Source of the DNA: Symbiodinium sp. CCMP2592 | Lineage: Eukaryota; Sar; Dinophyceae; Suessiales; Symbiodiniaceae | Assembly (NCBI GenBank): GCA_905221615.1 | Contig: CAJNDT010005757.1 | Span: forward strand, 62,001 to 126,000 | Reading direction: 5' to 3' | DNA length: 64,000 nt | Shown: positions 52,606-64,000 of the stretch, piece by piece | Layout: each line of letters opens with the position of its first letter | How positions within the stretch are numbered: position 1 is the first letter of the stretch | Position numbers and translations under genes: made by a program | Notes under the pieces: generated by a model | Database searches by the model: none | Seen by the model: the letters and a program-made list of their open reading frames with translations, nothing else | What the model was told of the DNA's origin: nothing

Positions 52606-53159
52606 GCTAGCAGGCAGAAGCACAGCAACCTCTGTCCTTGAAGAACCTTCGATCCCAAATGCAACGAAAGAAAATCTGGACCACGCAGTCATTGCTTCAC
52701 TGGCACAACATCATTGCATCAGTCCCTCAGACATGAGCACAACAATATATGCAGCACGACTGGTCTTGAATGGCCCATAGTCTACGACAGACACCCAAGC
52801 ACTTCTCATACAATAAGCGGTTGCTCTGCACTCGGGCCAGAGCATTTAATTCGCAGAGGACGAAGCAGACCAACCGTCCGCCTTGATATCCTCGATGCAC
52901 CTTGCAGAGGGCAGTTTTTTGGCTTCGTGACTGCTCGACCACTTTGGGAATATCCTATTTCGAGGAATCGGATGGAAACCAGGACCAAACCTCTGATTAC
53001 TAAGTGACTAAGCCACAGACACAGGATTTCGTTAGCACTCTAAAGCCTGAAAGAAACGTGCTTTCTTCATGATGGAGCATGCATCTGTCTAGTACTGCCT
53101 CTAACGCGAATATAAAACCGTCGATCCACTGGAAGCTAAAATCACGCATCGCCCCTAAT

Positions 53160-54030
53160 CCGAAAATCGCAAATTTTGTGCTGGGCGACGCCGCTCCCCA
53201 ACACAAACTTGATTTCTGAATGACATTGCCTCCAGACCCCTATTGTCCTGAAGTGCCGAAGAACCCTGCTTAAGTGTCCATGCCGCACCCCAATTTCTAG
53301 CACTCCCAGCAAAGATACCTGACTTGATTTGCTGAGCAGACGGCAACCGGCTTGACTTGAGCACCGCAATCGCCGCCGAAGGCCTGCAAGCACCCGACAG
53401 AATCGCAAATTTTGTGCTCGGCGACGCCGCTCCCCAACACAAACTTGATTTCTGAATGACATTGCCTCCAGACCCCTATTGTCCTGAAGTCCCGAAGAAC
53501 CCTGCTTAAGTGTCCATGCCGCACCCCAATTTCTAGCACTCCCAGCAAAGATACCTGACTTGATTTCCTGAGCAGACGGCAACCGGCTTGACTTGAGCAC
53601 CGCAATCGCCGCCGAAGGCCTGCAAGCACCCGACGCCGAAAGAATCGCAAATTTTGTGCTGGGCGACGCCGCTTCCCAACACAAACTTGATTTCTGAATG
53701 ACATTGCCTCCAGACACCTATTCTCCTGAAGTCCCGAAGAACCCTGCTTAAGTGTCCATGCCGCACCCCAATTTCTAGCACTCCCAGCAAAGATTCCTGA
53801 CTTGATTTGCTGAGCAGACGGCAACCGGCTTGACTTGAGCACCGCAATCGCCGCCGAAGGCCTGCAAGCACCCGACGCCGACAGAATCGCAAATTTTGTG
53901 CTGGGCGACGCCGCTTCCCAACACAAACTTGATTTCTGAATGACATTGCCTCCAAGACCCCTATTCTCCTGAAGTGCCGAAGAACCCTGCTTAAGTGTCC
54001 ATGCCGCACCCCAAATGCTAGCACTTCCAG
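53160..54030. repeat. Tandem repeat, about 240 bp, 3.6 copies
   Basis: GCAAATTTTGTGCTGGGCGA starts copies near 53169, 53406, 53648 and 53889 (periods 237, 242, 241). Copies differ by small changes. The unit length is not a multiple of three, so the open minus frames through it change reading at each unit. A coding role is unlikely. Confidence 0.85.
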
Positions 54031-54188
54031 AGAAAAGTCGCTATGTTGTGGCAGCTGCTCAGCAGCACACAGCCTGTACTTACTGCACTTTCCGTTTGAT
54101 TTCGTGAGCACACGACTGTCTGCCGGCCTGACTTGAGCACCGCAGTCACCGCCGAAACTCCAAGGCCTGAGAGCACGGGGCAGAATCT

Positions 54189-54660
54189 CAAGGGCATTTT
54201 GTGTGGGACACCAACGACATCAAGGGCATTTTGTGTGGGACACCAACGACATCAAGGGCATTTTGTGTGGGACACCAACGACATCAAGGGCATTTTGTGT
54301 GGGACGCCAACGACATCAAGGGCATTTTGTGTGGGACACCAACGACATCAAGGGCATTTTGTGTCGGACGCCAACGACATCAAGGGCATTTTGTGTGGGA
54401 CACCAACGACATCAAGGGCATTTTGTGTGGGACGCCAACGACATCAAGGGCATTTTGTGTGGGACGCCAACGACATCAAGGGCATTTTGTGTGGGACGCC
54501 AACGACATCAAGGGCATTTTGTGTGGGACGCCAACGACATCAAGGGCATTTTGTGTGGGACGCCAACGACATCAAGGGCATTTTGTGTGGGACGCCAACG
54601 ACATCAAATTTTGTGTGGGACGCCAACGACATTTTTGTGTGGGACGCCAACGACATCAAC
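54189..54660. repeat. 32-bp minisatellite, 13 full and 2 truncated copies
   Basis: Unit CATCAAGGGCATTTTGTGTG plus GGAC(A/G)CCAACGA. Copies differ mainly at one A/G position. No spacers between units, so it is not a CRISPR. The unit contains no stop in any plus frame and 32 is 2 modulo 3, so all three plus frames stay open and rotate through the same peptides. Confidence 0.9.
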
Positions 54661-55238
54661 CGCCAACGACACACAAAACTGAGATGCTGGCATTCAATGA
54701 GCTTGCAAAGGATATATCCTGCTGCTTTCGACCTGTGGCCGGAAGCCCCGAACAACACCAAATCTTACCTCGCTGGCAGCACCCCTATTTGTGCTGGCCG
54801 CCACTGGTGGCCCGCACAAAAGGCTATCTCAAGGCAACGATTCTGACTCATTGGAGGCCCCAACAGTCTAATCGGTGGAAAACCATCTCTGGAACCATGG
54901 TCTTTGTGCTGGGGGGCACTGGTGCTGAGCACGAAAGCAAGCAGTCTTGCAGGCACTCTTTTTGTGTGGGTGCTTCTCTTCGAGAAACAAGACTTCGTGG
55001 GAGGAACGCTCTTCTGCACGCAGCTAGTCGTCGCCACTCTTTCCGTACTGCGGTCCTAACAGATGCTATAAACAAATCTATACCTGACTACAGCCTCATG
55101 CTGATTCGATGCCATGCTAGTTTTCGCTTGGACTTCCACCCACTGCCACGGCCGAGTGAGACTGACTGAACGAAGTGGCCCTCAGAAGAAACCTTCTGCC
55201 GTCTGGACAAGCTCATATAGCTCAGCACCAGAAAGCCA
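54661..55238. other. Gene-free stretch
   Basis: Lies between the minisatellite and the stop of the DUF7869-type gene. Plus-strand frames run through from the repeat but have no support of their own. Confidence 0.4.
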
Positions 55239-58200
55239 TTAAGGAACATCTGTTGTCACAGCATTGAAGGCATCTGTAACCACGCTCAGGGCTCTGTCAA
55301 AATCCACACCCGAAGTCCATAGTTGAGCAGCTGCCCTGAAAAGGTACACTTGCTTTCTTCGTGCTTTGTACCTGTCCAATGTCTTCCGCTCCATTCGCTG
55401 AAACTGGAGCCGCAGAGGGTTAGCAGCCTGGGGCGATGACTATCCGGGAGACTTCCACAAACACAAAAAACTTTGACCAACAAGCAGTGTTTCAGCCCCA
55501 AAAAAAACACACACGACATACGTACATACACCCACACCCACTCACACACACACACACACACCCACACCCACACCCACACACACACACACACACACACGCA
55601 CACACACAAAGACACATGCAGACAGACAGGCAGACAGACAGTTGCTTTAGCCACGCAGACACACACAAACACAGGGCTATGCATATTCATACACTCAGGC
55701 ACACCCCGCACGCAGACTGAGCGAGACTAAGAGAGAGAGTGAGAGATAAGGAACCAGAAAAAACACGTCAGTCGTCCGGTCATATCGGACTCAAACTTGG
55801 TATGGACGGGTCGCTGGCTCGAACTGCACTCCGGCACCGGCAGGCACGGCACGAGCTGCTGGACCGACAGCAGGGCCGGGAGATGGCATAAGCCTGTCGC
55901 TTCCGATACAAAGCATTCGTTTCTATCTTATGCCACTACTATGCCCTTAGGCCTTGTGTATTTGTTTCTGTCTTAGTCTTCTCCAGTCACACCAAAAATT
56001 TCAAGTCGTCTGTCCCTGTGCAAACCAAAAGCCCGAAGACACCTTCACCTGATGCCCTGGAGCCTGAACCCCTTGCAGGCACTACAATTAAAACCCATTG
56101 CTGCTGCGGCCTCGCAATATCCAACGGCGGACCGGTTGGCAAGGAGTTGGCCGCCAACTCGAGCAGGTGGTCCGCCACCGAACCGAGCTCGTATGGGAAT
56201 TGACCTCACATGCGATAAGAATGGAAAAGACCCCGTGTGCCAGCCTGAGCCTGCCATGCTGGGTCTTTACAAAACGGTTTTCCTGTCCAGGCACGTAGGA
56301 TTGCAGCATATTTCCTCCAGTTCTCCGCCGTTGGGCCCTCGATGGTCCGCATGCTGGCATTAACTTCAGGGAAAGGGAGCACTCAGTCTGAGAGCAATAC
56401 GAACAGTAGCAACAGTAAGAAAGCGCCAAACTCTTAACTAACGCATAGGACCCCACCTTCCGGCACGATGCCCGAGCTGTACATGTCAGCAACGACGGAT
56501 TCAGGCAGATAAAGAAAAACATTGGGGTCCCAGTTCTCATTCTGCATCCACTGCTTCGTCCTGTCGGGAATTGAAAGAAAAATAGATCAGGAGGGAGAGA
56601 GAGACAGAGACAGAGACAGAGACAGAGACAGAGACAGAGACAGAGAGAGAGAGAGAGACAGACAGACGGACAGACAGAAAGAGACAAACAGAAGACAGAG
56701 AGGGAGAAACAGACGGAGGGGGACGGAGAAGAAATCGAAGTAGGAGTGTTGTAGGAGACTGGGAGTGTAGCAAATACTCGCACAACTAGTAGTACTACCT
56801 GTCACAGTAGTGGTCCTAATGGTAGGAGCCTTAAAGTAGTCGTCGTCGTAGTCCTAATCCTACTCGTCCTACTAGTAGTCTTTATCGTCTTATTGCTCGT
56901 GTTAGTGCTAGTACCAGAACTGCAGACTGACTGGCCGCATGGCCCGGCCTCAGGACAACATCGTTCATGCCCAGAGTCGTTCCCTCCTTCGTCCAAAAGC
57001 TCTTGTTCAAGGACGACATGTCAATCTGTCCTCCCGGGAGAAACTTATATTGTTGTGATCCGCCGTTGGCTTGATGCTTGAGCTGAAAATGCTATTCATG
57101 TTTGATACTTAGAGTCGAGCAACTAAAGTCCAATCAAAGTTTTTCCAATTCGTCAGTCAGTGCCTGTAAGATTGTCGAGTCTGTCCAGTGCGAACACGTG
57201 GGGTGCCCCGGGTCCCCCAATGCCAGAGAGATGACAGCCTCGTGTTCCCACATAGAGATAGTGCTTCCTGACGAGGATTCATACAGATTCGGAGTGTGAG
57301 GATTAGAAGCTAGGCCATCCAAACAACCTGGGGGACGTCCTTCCCGGCAACTGGAAACTACGAACCTATTTACAAACAAAAAGGTTGCAAGGACGTGCAG
57401 CCGGCACACCAGTCACGGACTTGTTCCAGGGGCACAACGAACTTGTTGCCCCTTTCGTGCACACGCACCTCCCAAGACTAAGACTGCAGTCAATGGCAGG
57501 AGATCTTGGCTCTGAAATTGTAGTTTAATTAGTTTCTTTCTGTTCACGTCGGGTCAGGACTACAGAAACCGTAAATCCCAAAGGGCTCAGATTCCGTCTG
57601 GATACAGGCAAAGTGTTGATCGTTGACTTCAATGTTTGAGTCTATCAATGTTCGGCAAGCAAGTTAGATGTTTGAAAGGACTCCTCCGGCCTGCGGCTGC
57701 CGCAGAAAACGCTCAAGCTTGTTCATATAGTCGATGGGCAATAGCAGTTCGTTCTCCTGTTCCAGAGAAGAAGCGACGATAGAGAAAAAACCGTCAATGT
57801 CTTCGTGAGAGTGCCCGCTCTGCAGGCATCTCATTTCGCATCTGCCCACCCGTCGTGAAGAGACGAGGGCGGCCAAGAGCCTCAGCACACAATTATTTTT
57901 GGTCTCCCGAGATGTATTGTCGCATTGGAGAACCAGTTCGCACCGACGTAGATCCAGCCCAGAGCAGGCGAGGCGATTCAATGTGTGGAGGACTATGTCG
58001 CACATCGCAGAGCTATCTTTGTGAACTCGAGGGCCTCCGACCGCCAGCACGAGACAGCGGCCGTGTGCTATGCACGCCGTCATTTCAAGCGACGGCCTCT
58101 GCAGGCCCTCCAGATCCTTGGACTGCATGAGCAGTGTTCTCGGATAGCGAAATTTGCTCTTATCCATACCGTCGATAATTAAGCATACGGTCTCCCAGGT

Positions 58201-59729
58201 GCCAGCACTCACGGATCGCAAGCGAGATTGTGCCCTGGAACGCCAGTAAATCAGCCTGTCAGAATACTGGCGCCTCAAGTGATGACTGTACTGTGTCATC
58301 TGTGCATGCCGAGCAATACGATCCGACCCAAGTCGCTTCAATATTGCTTTATGCCGCATACACGTCGCACATTTGCCGTGGAGGCTGTACTGCCGTATCG
58401 CCAGGTGATTGGCAAAAGATTGCTGCCACACCTGAAAGCCCGTCTGAAAGGTTGTGTGCTCTAGTCTCACAACAGCCTTTACCGACCAATCCATGTGAAA
58501 TCGCTTACTACATGACAGTCAGACAGAGTCGATGCAAAGTCTATTAAATAAAGAGTCACACTCGATACTCTTCAGCAACGAGAAAGACTGACTGACAGTC
58601 TTGGTTCCCATGTTCTTCGACCTGAAACACATTCGTGAAAAGGATTCTCTTTGGATGTGCCAAGCAGCCGTCTTGAAGAGACGCATCCCCACTGCATCTA
58701 AGCCTTGCTGGGCCAGGCGGGCTTTAAAGAGCTGGTAGTAGTCTGCAAAGCTGCCCGGTGGAAGATACCGCATCTCGCTGCGACCGGCATTCCGGTTTGT
58801 ACGCTGTTGTCGCTCTCTGACCCAGAAGTGGTTAGGGCGACGGCCCCGTTGCCTTTTGAACTTCAAGAAACCATCGCCGGGGCCCTTCTTTCCGGACACG
58901 GTGGGCAGGGGCTCCGCTGATTGCTCATACAGTTCTTGTAAAAAGTCCACCACGTTCTGCCGCTTCAAGATAAAAATCTGGGCCTTCTCCGTCTTCGGAA
59001 ACCGAAACTTTGTTGTTGCAAAACGACCATCCACGGGGCAGGGCTTCCCGCTAGCAGCACTTCGTCGCAGCCTACGGAACCGAGAAGAGCCGATGCCCAG
59101 CAGAATCCGGAACGCATGATGGCAGACTGGTTTCCCGAACAAGGATCTGCGATGCTCGGCAGCAAAGGAAGTGCAGGCCTTCCCAGACAGCATCGCATGA
59201 ACCTGCGAGGATCAAAGAGTTCCAAGAACATTGAGTGCCAAATCGAATGTGAATTCTGAAGGCCGGTAGTATCATATTCTACTTGTTGCTGCCTTCTGCA
59301 TCCTACCACCCTTACCTCTAAAGATTCCCCAGGCTTTCTTTCAGGAAAATCATAATCTCGCCCTGCCTCGCCATCTGCATCCCTCTTGTCCAATCCAAAA
59401 AGTTTCTGTCGCAGTTCCACGAGTTTGTCCATCAAACTCTGCTGTCGAAACTGCTGCATGCAATGTTTGAATCTGCACTGACATCTGAACTGCACCTTCT
59501 TGGAAACAGCAACACGGATACGCTGACGGACCTCCGCAGACACGAACTTCCGTTTTGTCTGCTTGGAGCCAGCACCTGCTCTGGCTCCCAATGCCGATGA
59601 TGAACTCGCCTCTGTCGGGCCTGCTATGCCCTCTGCATCCGATAAATCATCCACGGCAGCTAGCACTGTCTGCACAGGAAAAGTCTCCGGCTCAACCTCG
59701 TCATCTGACAGCTGCAGGACAGCTTCCAT
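55239..59729 (-). CDS. DUF7869-type (transposase-like) protein, multi-exon
   Basis: Start ATG 59729 (MEAVLQLSDDEVEPETFP), stop TAA at 55239. Exons: 59316-59729; 59202 down to about 58630 (joined in phase by a 113-bp GT-AG intron, 59203-59315); about 58430 to 57670; about 57330-57140; about 57080-56940; 56457-56560; about 56390-56290; about 56200-55990; about 55410-55239. Family-like parts: KPVCHHAFRILLGIGSSRF; RYLPPGSFADYYQLFKARL; DGMDKSKFRYPR; LQCDNTSRETKNN; GHSHEDIDGFFS; later KQWMQNENWDPNVFLYLP. The three Asp-bearing motifs suggest a DDE/RNase H-like core, by inference. This family is abundant in dinoflagellates, usually without proven function. Exons show no stops. Introns hold (CA)n and GACAGA microsatellites. 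Confidence 0.7.
55500..55612. repeat. (CA)n microsatellite
   Basis: CACACA with CCCACAC variants, followed by ACAGACAGGCAGACAG. Lies in a predicted intron of the DUF7869-type gene. Confidence 0.9.
56594..56665. repeat. (GACAGA)n microsatellite
   Basis: About 12 units of GAGAGA/GACAGA in the predicted intron just upstream of the exon 56457-56560. Confidence 0.9.
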
Positions 59730-60299
59730 GCCGCTGCGACTTGAAGCATCATAATTCTATACTGCACCTCATCTACTATGTCTTGCAAAATGTGATTTCA
59801 AAGTTCGATACGAAAAGAGACTCGATGCAGAAATAATTGCAATGCTTTTCGATGATTCTGATGTCTGGTTTCATAAAGCGGGAAGGAAGCCTGTGGCCTC
59901 GTGCCTTTGAGCTGCATACAGAATCCCAGCCACTCGACAGCTCGCCCACATTCTACTCTAGAAACCCAGGCGATGCCCACCCCACCCTGAACTTAAAGTT
60001 GAGGCCCAAGGTTGAGGGGTTTTGGGCTTTGGGGGTCACGTGAAGCTGGATGCACATCCGGAGTCCGTCTTGACAGCAAGCAAGCTTACTGCTAAGTCAG
60101 TCCCGCCTTGACATTTGCTGGAGAAGAGAGGCCCACTTGACTTGCCTGGAGACTGTTGGAGTCTATCATGGGGTACCTAAGGTTTATTGGGGTTACGCTT
60201 CGATTCGGCGAGTAGTATAGTAAGGCGGGAGGAGTAGGGAATGGGGTTTCGACGCTCACACTGACTCGCACAAAGCATGCCAGCCTCCATCGCTGGTTT
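59730..60299. other. Upstream region of the DUF7869-type gene
   Basis: No gene seen. On the minus strand the sequence just before ATG 59729 reads TTCAAGTCGCAGCGGC, so a trans-splice acceptor (GCAG) may lie 4 bp ahead of the start. Confidence 0.35.
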
Positions 60300-60830
60300 A
60301 GGATTCAGGGTTTGGGGTCTAGGGATCAATCAATCTGAGTCTGCCCCAATACCGAGGGTTTCACGCTTATTGTCCTCCACATAGGGTGTTGAGGGACTCA
60401 CGCTTATTGTAATGTGGTACTCCCAAACCCCAAAACCGAGGGATTCACGCTTATTGTCCTCCACATAGGCTACGGGGTTTATAGGGTTCAGGGTTTGGGG
60501 TTGAGGGGTCAATTTGCCTCAACACTGAGGGACTTGTAATGTGGTACTCCCAAAACGATTCAGAACACAATGCATGTCAGGTTCCACATAGGGTACGGGG
60601 TTTAGGGTTAGGGATCAATCAATCTGCCCCAACACTGAGGGATTCACGCTTATTGTACTGTGGTACTCCCAGAACGATTCGGAACACAAGGCACGCCAGG
60701 CTCCACATAAATAGGGTACGGGGTTTAGGGTTCAGACTTTATTGGGAATTCGGGATCAATCAATCTACCCCAAGACTGAGGAGATTCACGCTTATTCTGA
60801 TGTGGTACTCCCAAAACATTTCAGAACAAA
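60300..60830. repeat. Degenerate tandem repeat, about 120 bp
   Basis: GGGATTCACGCTTATTGT, ATGTGGTACTCCCAAAAC and CCACATAGGGTACGGGGTTTAGGG recur four to five times with insertions. Telomere-like words are part of the unit. Confidence 0.65.
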
Positions 60831-60984
60831 ACCTACTATGCATCGAAGATGTCGTTCTAGTTGCGAGTCATGTAACACAAGGTGCTATCCTGACCATGCT
60901 ACAACTTAAGACGCTGCAAATCAATAAGATATGAAATGAGTAGGAATCCGCCAGCAACATCCTCCTCTTGTCTCAATTCCGCAG

Positions 60985-61110
60985 ATTGTGCGACACCATG
61001 CACTGTGCATGCCGAGGAATGCAATCAGTGCCAGTCGTTTTATATTGCTTCGTTTCGCATACAGTCACACATTGCTGCACTGCCGTATCGCGAGATGAGT
61101 GGCAAAGACT
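60985..61110 (-). pseudogene. Decayed fragment of the DUF7869-type gene
   Basis: The plus strand here parallels 58285-58425 (shared words: TGTGCATGCCGAG, ATATTGCTT, CGCATACA, CACATT, ACTGCCGTATCGC, TGGCAAA). That region is antisense to the exon encoding the Cys-rich part (KCATCMRH) of the DUF7869-type protein. Frames are broken and flanking exons absent, so it is a relict copy. Confidence 0.55.
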
Positions 61111-62625
61111 TTGGACTTTGGAACTATTGCAAAAATCTCAGGAACTATTAACAGTTAGCACATTCTTGGGACTGTATACAGCAGTATCCCTGAATAGTAA
61201 ATGGAAACCGTTCCGAAACGTCAGAACTGTTTCGATGCATCCTGGCACACCTCAAAACCCGAACACACCAATCTTTGCTTCTGAAGACCGAATTAAGGTT
61301 CGGATGGACTTGGCCTTCGGGCCTGTGTTTTCAAGTTTGCTTGGTATTTGGGCTGGCGGCGATGAAACCATGAAAAAGACGATAATGGTGGTGGTGCTGA
61401 TAGTTACTGATACTACGTATTGTTTCTGACTGCTCACAGGGGCTTTGGGCTTTGGAACTATTGCAAAAATCTGAATCTGAGGAACTACCGGCATGTTCTT
61501 GGGAACTGTATACAGCAGTGTCCCTGAATAGTGGTTGGAAACCGTTCCGAAACGTGAAAACTGCTTCGATGCATCCTGGCACGCCTCAAAACCCGAACAC
61601 ACCAATCTTTGCTTCTGAAGACCGAACTAAGGTTCTGATGGACTTGGCCTTCGGGCCTGTGTTTTCAAGCTTGCTTGGTATTTGGGCTGGCGGCGATGAA
61701 ACGCTGAAGAAGACGATAATGGTGGTGGTGCTGATAGTTACTGATACTACGTATTGTTTCTGACTGCTCACAGGGGCTTTGGGCGTTGGAACTATTGCAA
61801 AAATCTGAGGAACTATCGGCACATTCTTGGGAACTGTATACAGCAGTGTCCCTGAAAAGTATTCCGAAACCGTTCCGAAACGTGAAAACTGCTTCGATGC
61901 ATCCTGGCACGCCTCAAAACCCGAACACACCAATCTTTGCTTCTGAAGACCGAACTAAGGTTCTGATGGACTTGGCCTTCGGGCCTGTGTTTTCAAGTTT
62001 GCTTGGTATTTGGGCTGGCGGCGATGAAACGCTGAAGAAGACGATAATGGTGGTGGTGCTGATAGTTACTGATACTACGTATTGTTTCTGACTGCTCACA
62101 GGGGCTTTGGGCTTTGGAACTATTGCAAAAATCTGAGGAACTATCGGCACATTCTTGGGAACTGTATACAGCAGTGTCCCTGAAAAGTATTCCGAAACCG
62201 TTCCGAAACGTGAAAACTGCTTCGATGCATCCTGGCACGCCTCAAAACCCGAACACACCAATCTTTGTTTCTGAAGACCGAACTAAGGTTCTGATGGAGT
62301 TGGCCTTCGGGCCTGTGTTTTCAAGCTTGCTTGGTATTTGGGCTGGTGGCGATGAAACGCTGAAGAAGACGATAATGGTGGTGGTGCTGATAGTTACTGA
62401 TACTACGTATTGTTTCTGACTGCTCACAGGGGCTTTGGGCTTTGGAACTATTGCAAAAATCTGAGGAACTATCGGCACATTCTTGGGAACTGTATACAGC
62501 AGTGTCCCTGAAAAGTATTCCGAAACCGTTCCGAAACGTGAGACAGAATTATTTCGATGCATCCTGGCACACCTCAAACCCCAACACACCAATCCTTGTT
62601 TCTGAGATCCGAACTAAATTTCTGA
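61105..62625. repeat. Tandem repeat, 334/328-bp units, about 4.6 copies
   Basis: GGAACTATTGCAAAAATCT starts units at 61120, 61454, 61788, 62116 and 62444 (periods 334, 334, 328, 328). Copies are over 90% alike by eye. Neither period is a multiple of three, so the 100-115 codon frames on both strands end in each unit. It directly adjoins the decayed DUF7869 fragment. Probably a satellite. Confidence 0.9.
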
Positions 62626-62892
62626 TGGCTTCTGGTGGTCACTGCAGGCAGGACACAAATCCCGCTTTAAAAAAGCCAACGCCTGCTCTCAAACCTTTCT
62701 TAATTAATGCTACTCGATGCCCCCGGCCGGCTCGTTGCTCTATCCCTCGAGAAACCGAAGCGAACCCTAAAACTTACCAAACCCTAACCTAAATCCCCAC
62801 AAACCAAACACAAAATAGCTGGGGCCGACCGTGCAATCGCGATGCTGCAGCTGCGGCACCTGCGAGCATTGGTGGTGATGAAGGTCGTGGTC

Positions 62893-62912
62893 GTAGTAGT
62901 AGTAGTAGTAGC

Positions 62913-62948
<36 letters not shown>

Positions 62949-62949
62949 C

Positions 62950-63041
<92 letters not shown>

Positions 63042-63110
63042 CGTAGTAGTAGTAGTAGTAGTAGTATAGTATAGTAGTAGTAGTAGTAGTAGTAGTAGCA
63101 GTAGCAGTAG

Positions 63111-63205
<95 letters not shown>

Positions 63206-63206
63206 C
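62893..63206. repeat. (GTA)n trinucleotide repeat
   Basis: About 300 bp of GTA/TAG with a few interruptions (GTC, GCA, GTATAG). Tyr/Thr-rich frames across it are artefacts. Confidence 0.95.
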
Positions 63207-64000
63207 AGCCCTCTCTCAATGTGTTGTTTAGAAGGCCCTATTTTAAAGCGGGCAATATAAGGAGCCCTGATATGTGCAAGAATAGTATTTATGTGTTTTA
63301 TCATAATACATATATTCATTACATACAACATTACTGTATATATGGGAAAGTGCCCCGGCCGTTTGGGAAGGTGCCCCGGCCGCTCCTCCAACCTCTACTG
63401 CTGTGAGTATATTATAAGGGCCTTACGGGGTAAAAGGTTTACCAATCAACGAACCACATATTATGCTACTTGGCCTTCACGACTAAATTCCAGTTCGATT
63501 CATGCCCACTCCAGAAGCCCAGAAATTATTAGTAAACCCAAGCAACCCAAGCACCTACCTGTCTAATTCCATACGGTCCATACCTCAACACCAAACACTT
63601 AGAATTTTCCGCTCAGACCATCAACTACCAGATTATTCATTTCCAGTGGTTAAATCTCACAACAGAAGCTTCAGGAGAGCCTCATACTCGGAAAAGATGT
63701 GGCCGGCCCAAGCACCAGGGACCTGGAGGAGGAAGCAAAAGACACTCGAAGAGGCCGCAAAGACGAAACGCGAAGCGAAGTTCCGGGAACCGAACCACAA
63801 GGAACCGCAGCTTCAGAACCGAACCGAACCCAACAGAACCAGAAATTCCCTGTACTAGTACTGCGGACTGCTGAGAGCACTGCATCATCCGGCGAATCGA
63901 GGGAAGCTCGCGGCTCCCGGTCCTGCGAAGGATTAAGCTTAGGGCCTTAGGAGTCATTGAGCGAAAGCAAGTCAGGGAGAACCGGGAGACATGCAGTAAG
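63207..64000. other. Gene-free stretch
   Basis: A short direct repeat (GTGCCCCGGCCG at 63350 and 63371) and a GAACCGAACC tract near 63785-63840. No gene supported. Confidence 0.45.

Noticed and set aside
53142-54111. 191-209 codon minus-strand frames with repeated peptides
   Set aside because: They follow the 240-bp tandem repeat, switch frame between copies and lack a start context.
54189-54660. Possible CRISPR array
   Set aside because: Repeats are directly tandem with no unique spacers, and the context is eukaryotic.
54133-55169. Three overlapping plus-strand frames of 159-322 codons
   Set aside because: They exist because the 32-bp repeat lacks stops; the non-repeat tail has no recognisable protein.
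62767-63391. 150-200 codon Tyr/Thr/Leu-rich frames
   Set aside because: They translate the (GTA)n repeat.

Overview
The window looks like nuclear DNA from a dinoflagellate. Four things support this. Degenerate TTTAGGG/CCCTAAA telomere-like repeats are scattered throughout. Sequences matching the dinoflagellate trans-splicing leader (SL) occur at meaningful places. The Ty1/copia retroelement carries CCCH zinc fingers. Long multi-exon genes have GT-AG and GC-AG introns. No bacterial-style operons, CRISPR arrays, rRNA genes or tRNA genes were seen.

Layout. 1-9594 is non-coding, repeat-rich sequence (telomere-like tracts, inverted-repeat elements, tandem repeats) that ends in a long AT satellite. 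9595-29287 is one complete, young and very large (19.7 kb) LTR retrotransposon on the minus strand. Its two 432-bp LTRs differ at 5 positions and it is flanked by a 5-bp ATTAC duplication inside the AT satellite. It encodes a 3273-aa gag-pol in copia order (coiled coil, gag-like, two CCCH fingers, protease, integrase, RT, RNase H, long tail), an overlapping shifted frame, and a 2500-aa second protein. That second protein carries a CCHC knuckle, Cys-pair zinc modules and a Tpt1/KptA-like RNA 2'-phosphotransferase domain with the R-H-R-R residues apparently present. 29288-34231 is again repeat-rich and mostly gene-free.

34232-42485 is a chain of seven ORF units, all on the minus strand. Each is preceded, 10-57 bp before its ATG, by a motif (CCGCAGCC followed by T-rich sequence) that resembles a mutated SL whose own AG could serve as a trans-splice acceptor. 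The largest unit is a Penelope-like retroelement with an N-terminal GIY-YIG nuclease and a frame-disrupted RT. 43769-52605 is a predicted gene of more than 15 exons on the minus strand, of unrecognised function. One of its introns consists almost wholly of telomere-like repeat, and two others hold TA-flanked terminal-inverted-repeat elements. 53160-54660 holds 240-bp and 32-bp tandem repeats. 55239-59729 is a multi-exon DUF7869-type (transposase-like) gene on the minus strand. 60300-63210 is tandem repeat, including 334/328-bp units and a (GTA)n tract, with a decayed fragment of the DUF7869-type gene in front. 63210-64000 shows nothing convincing.

The most notable items are the giant copia element with its Tpt1-like second protein, SL sequence inside its LTRs, and the SL-like motif repeated in front of every ORF of the 34-42 kb chain.
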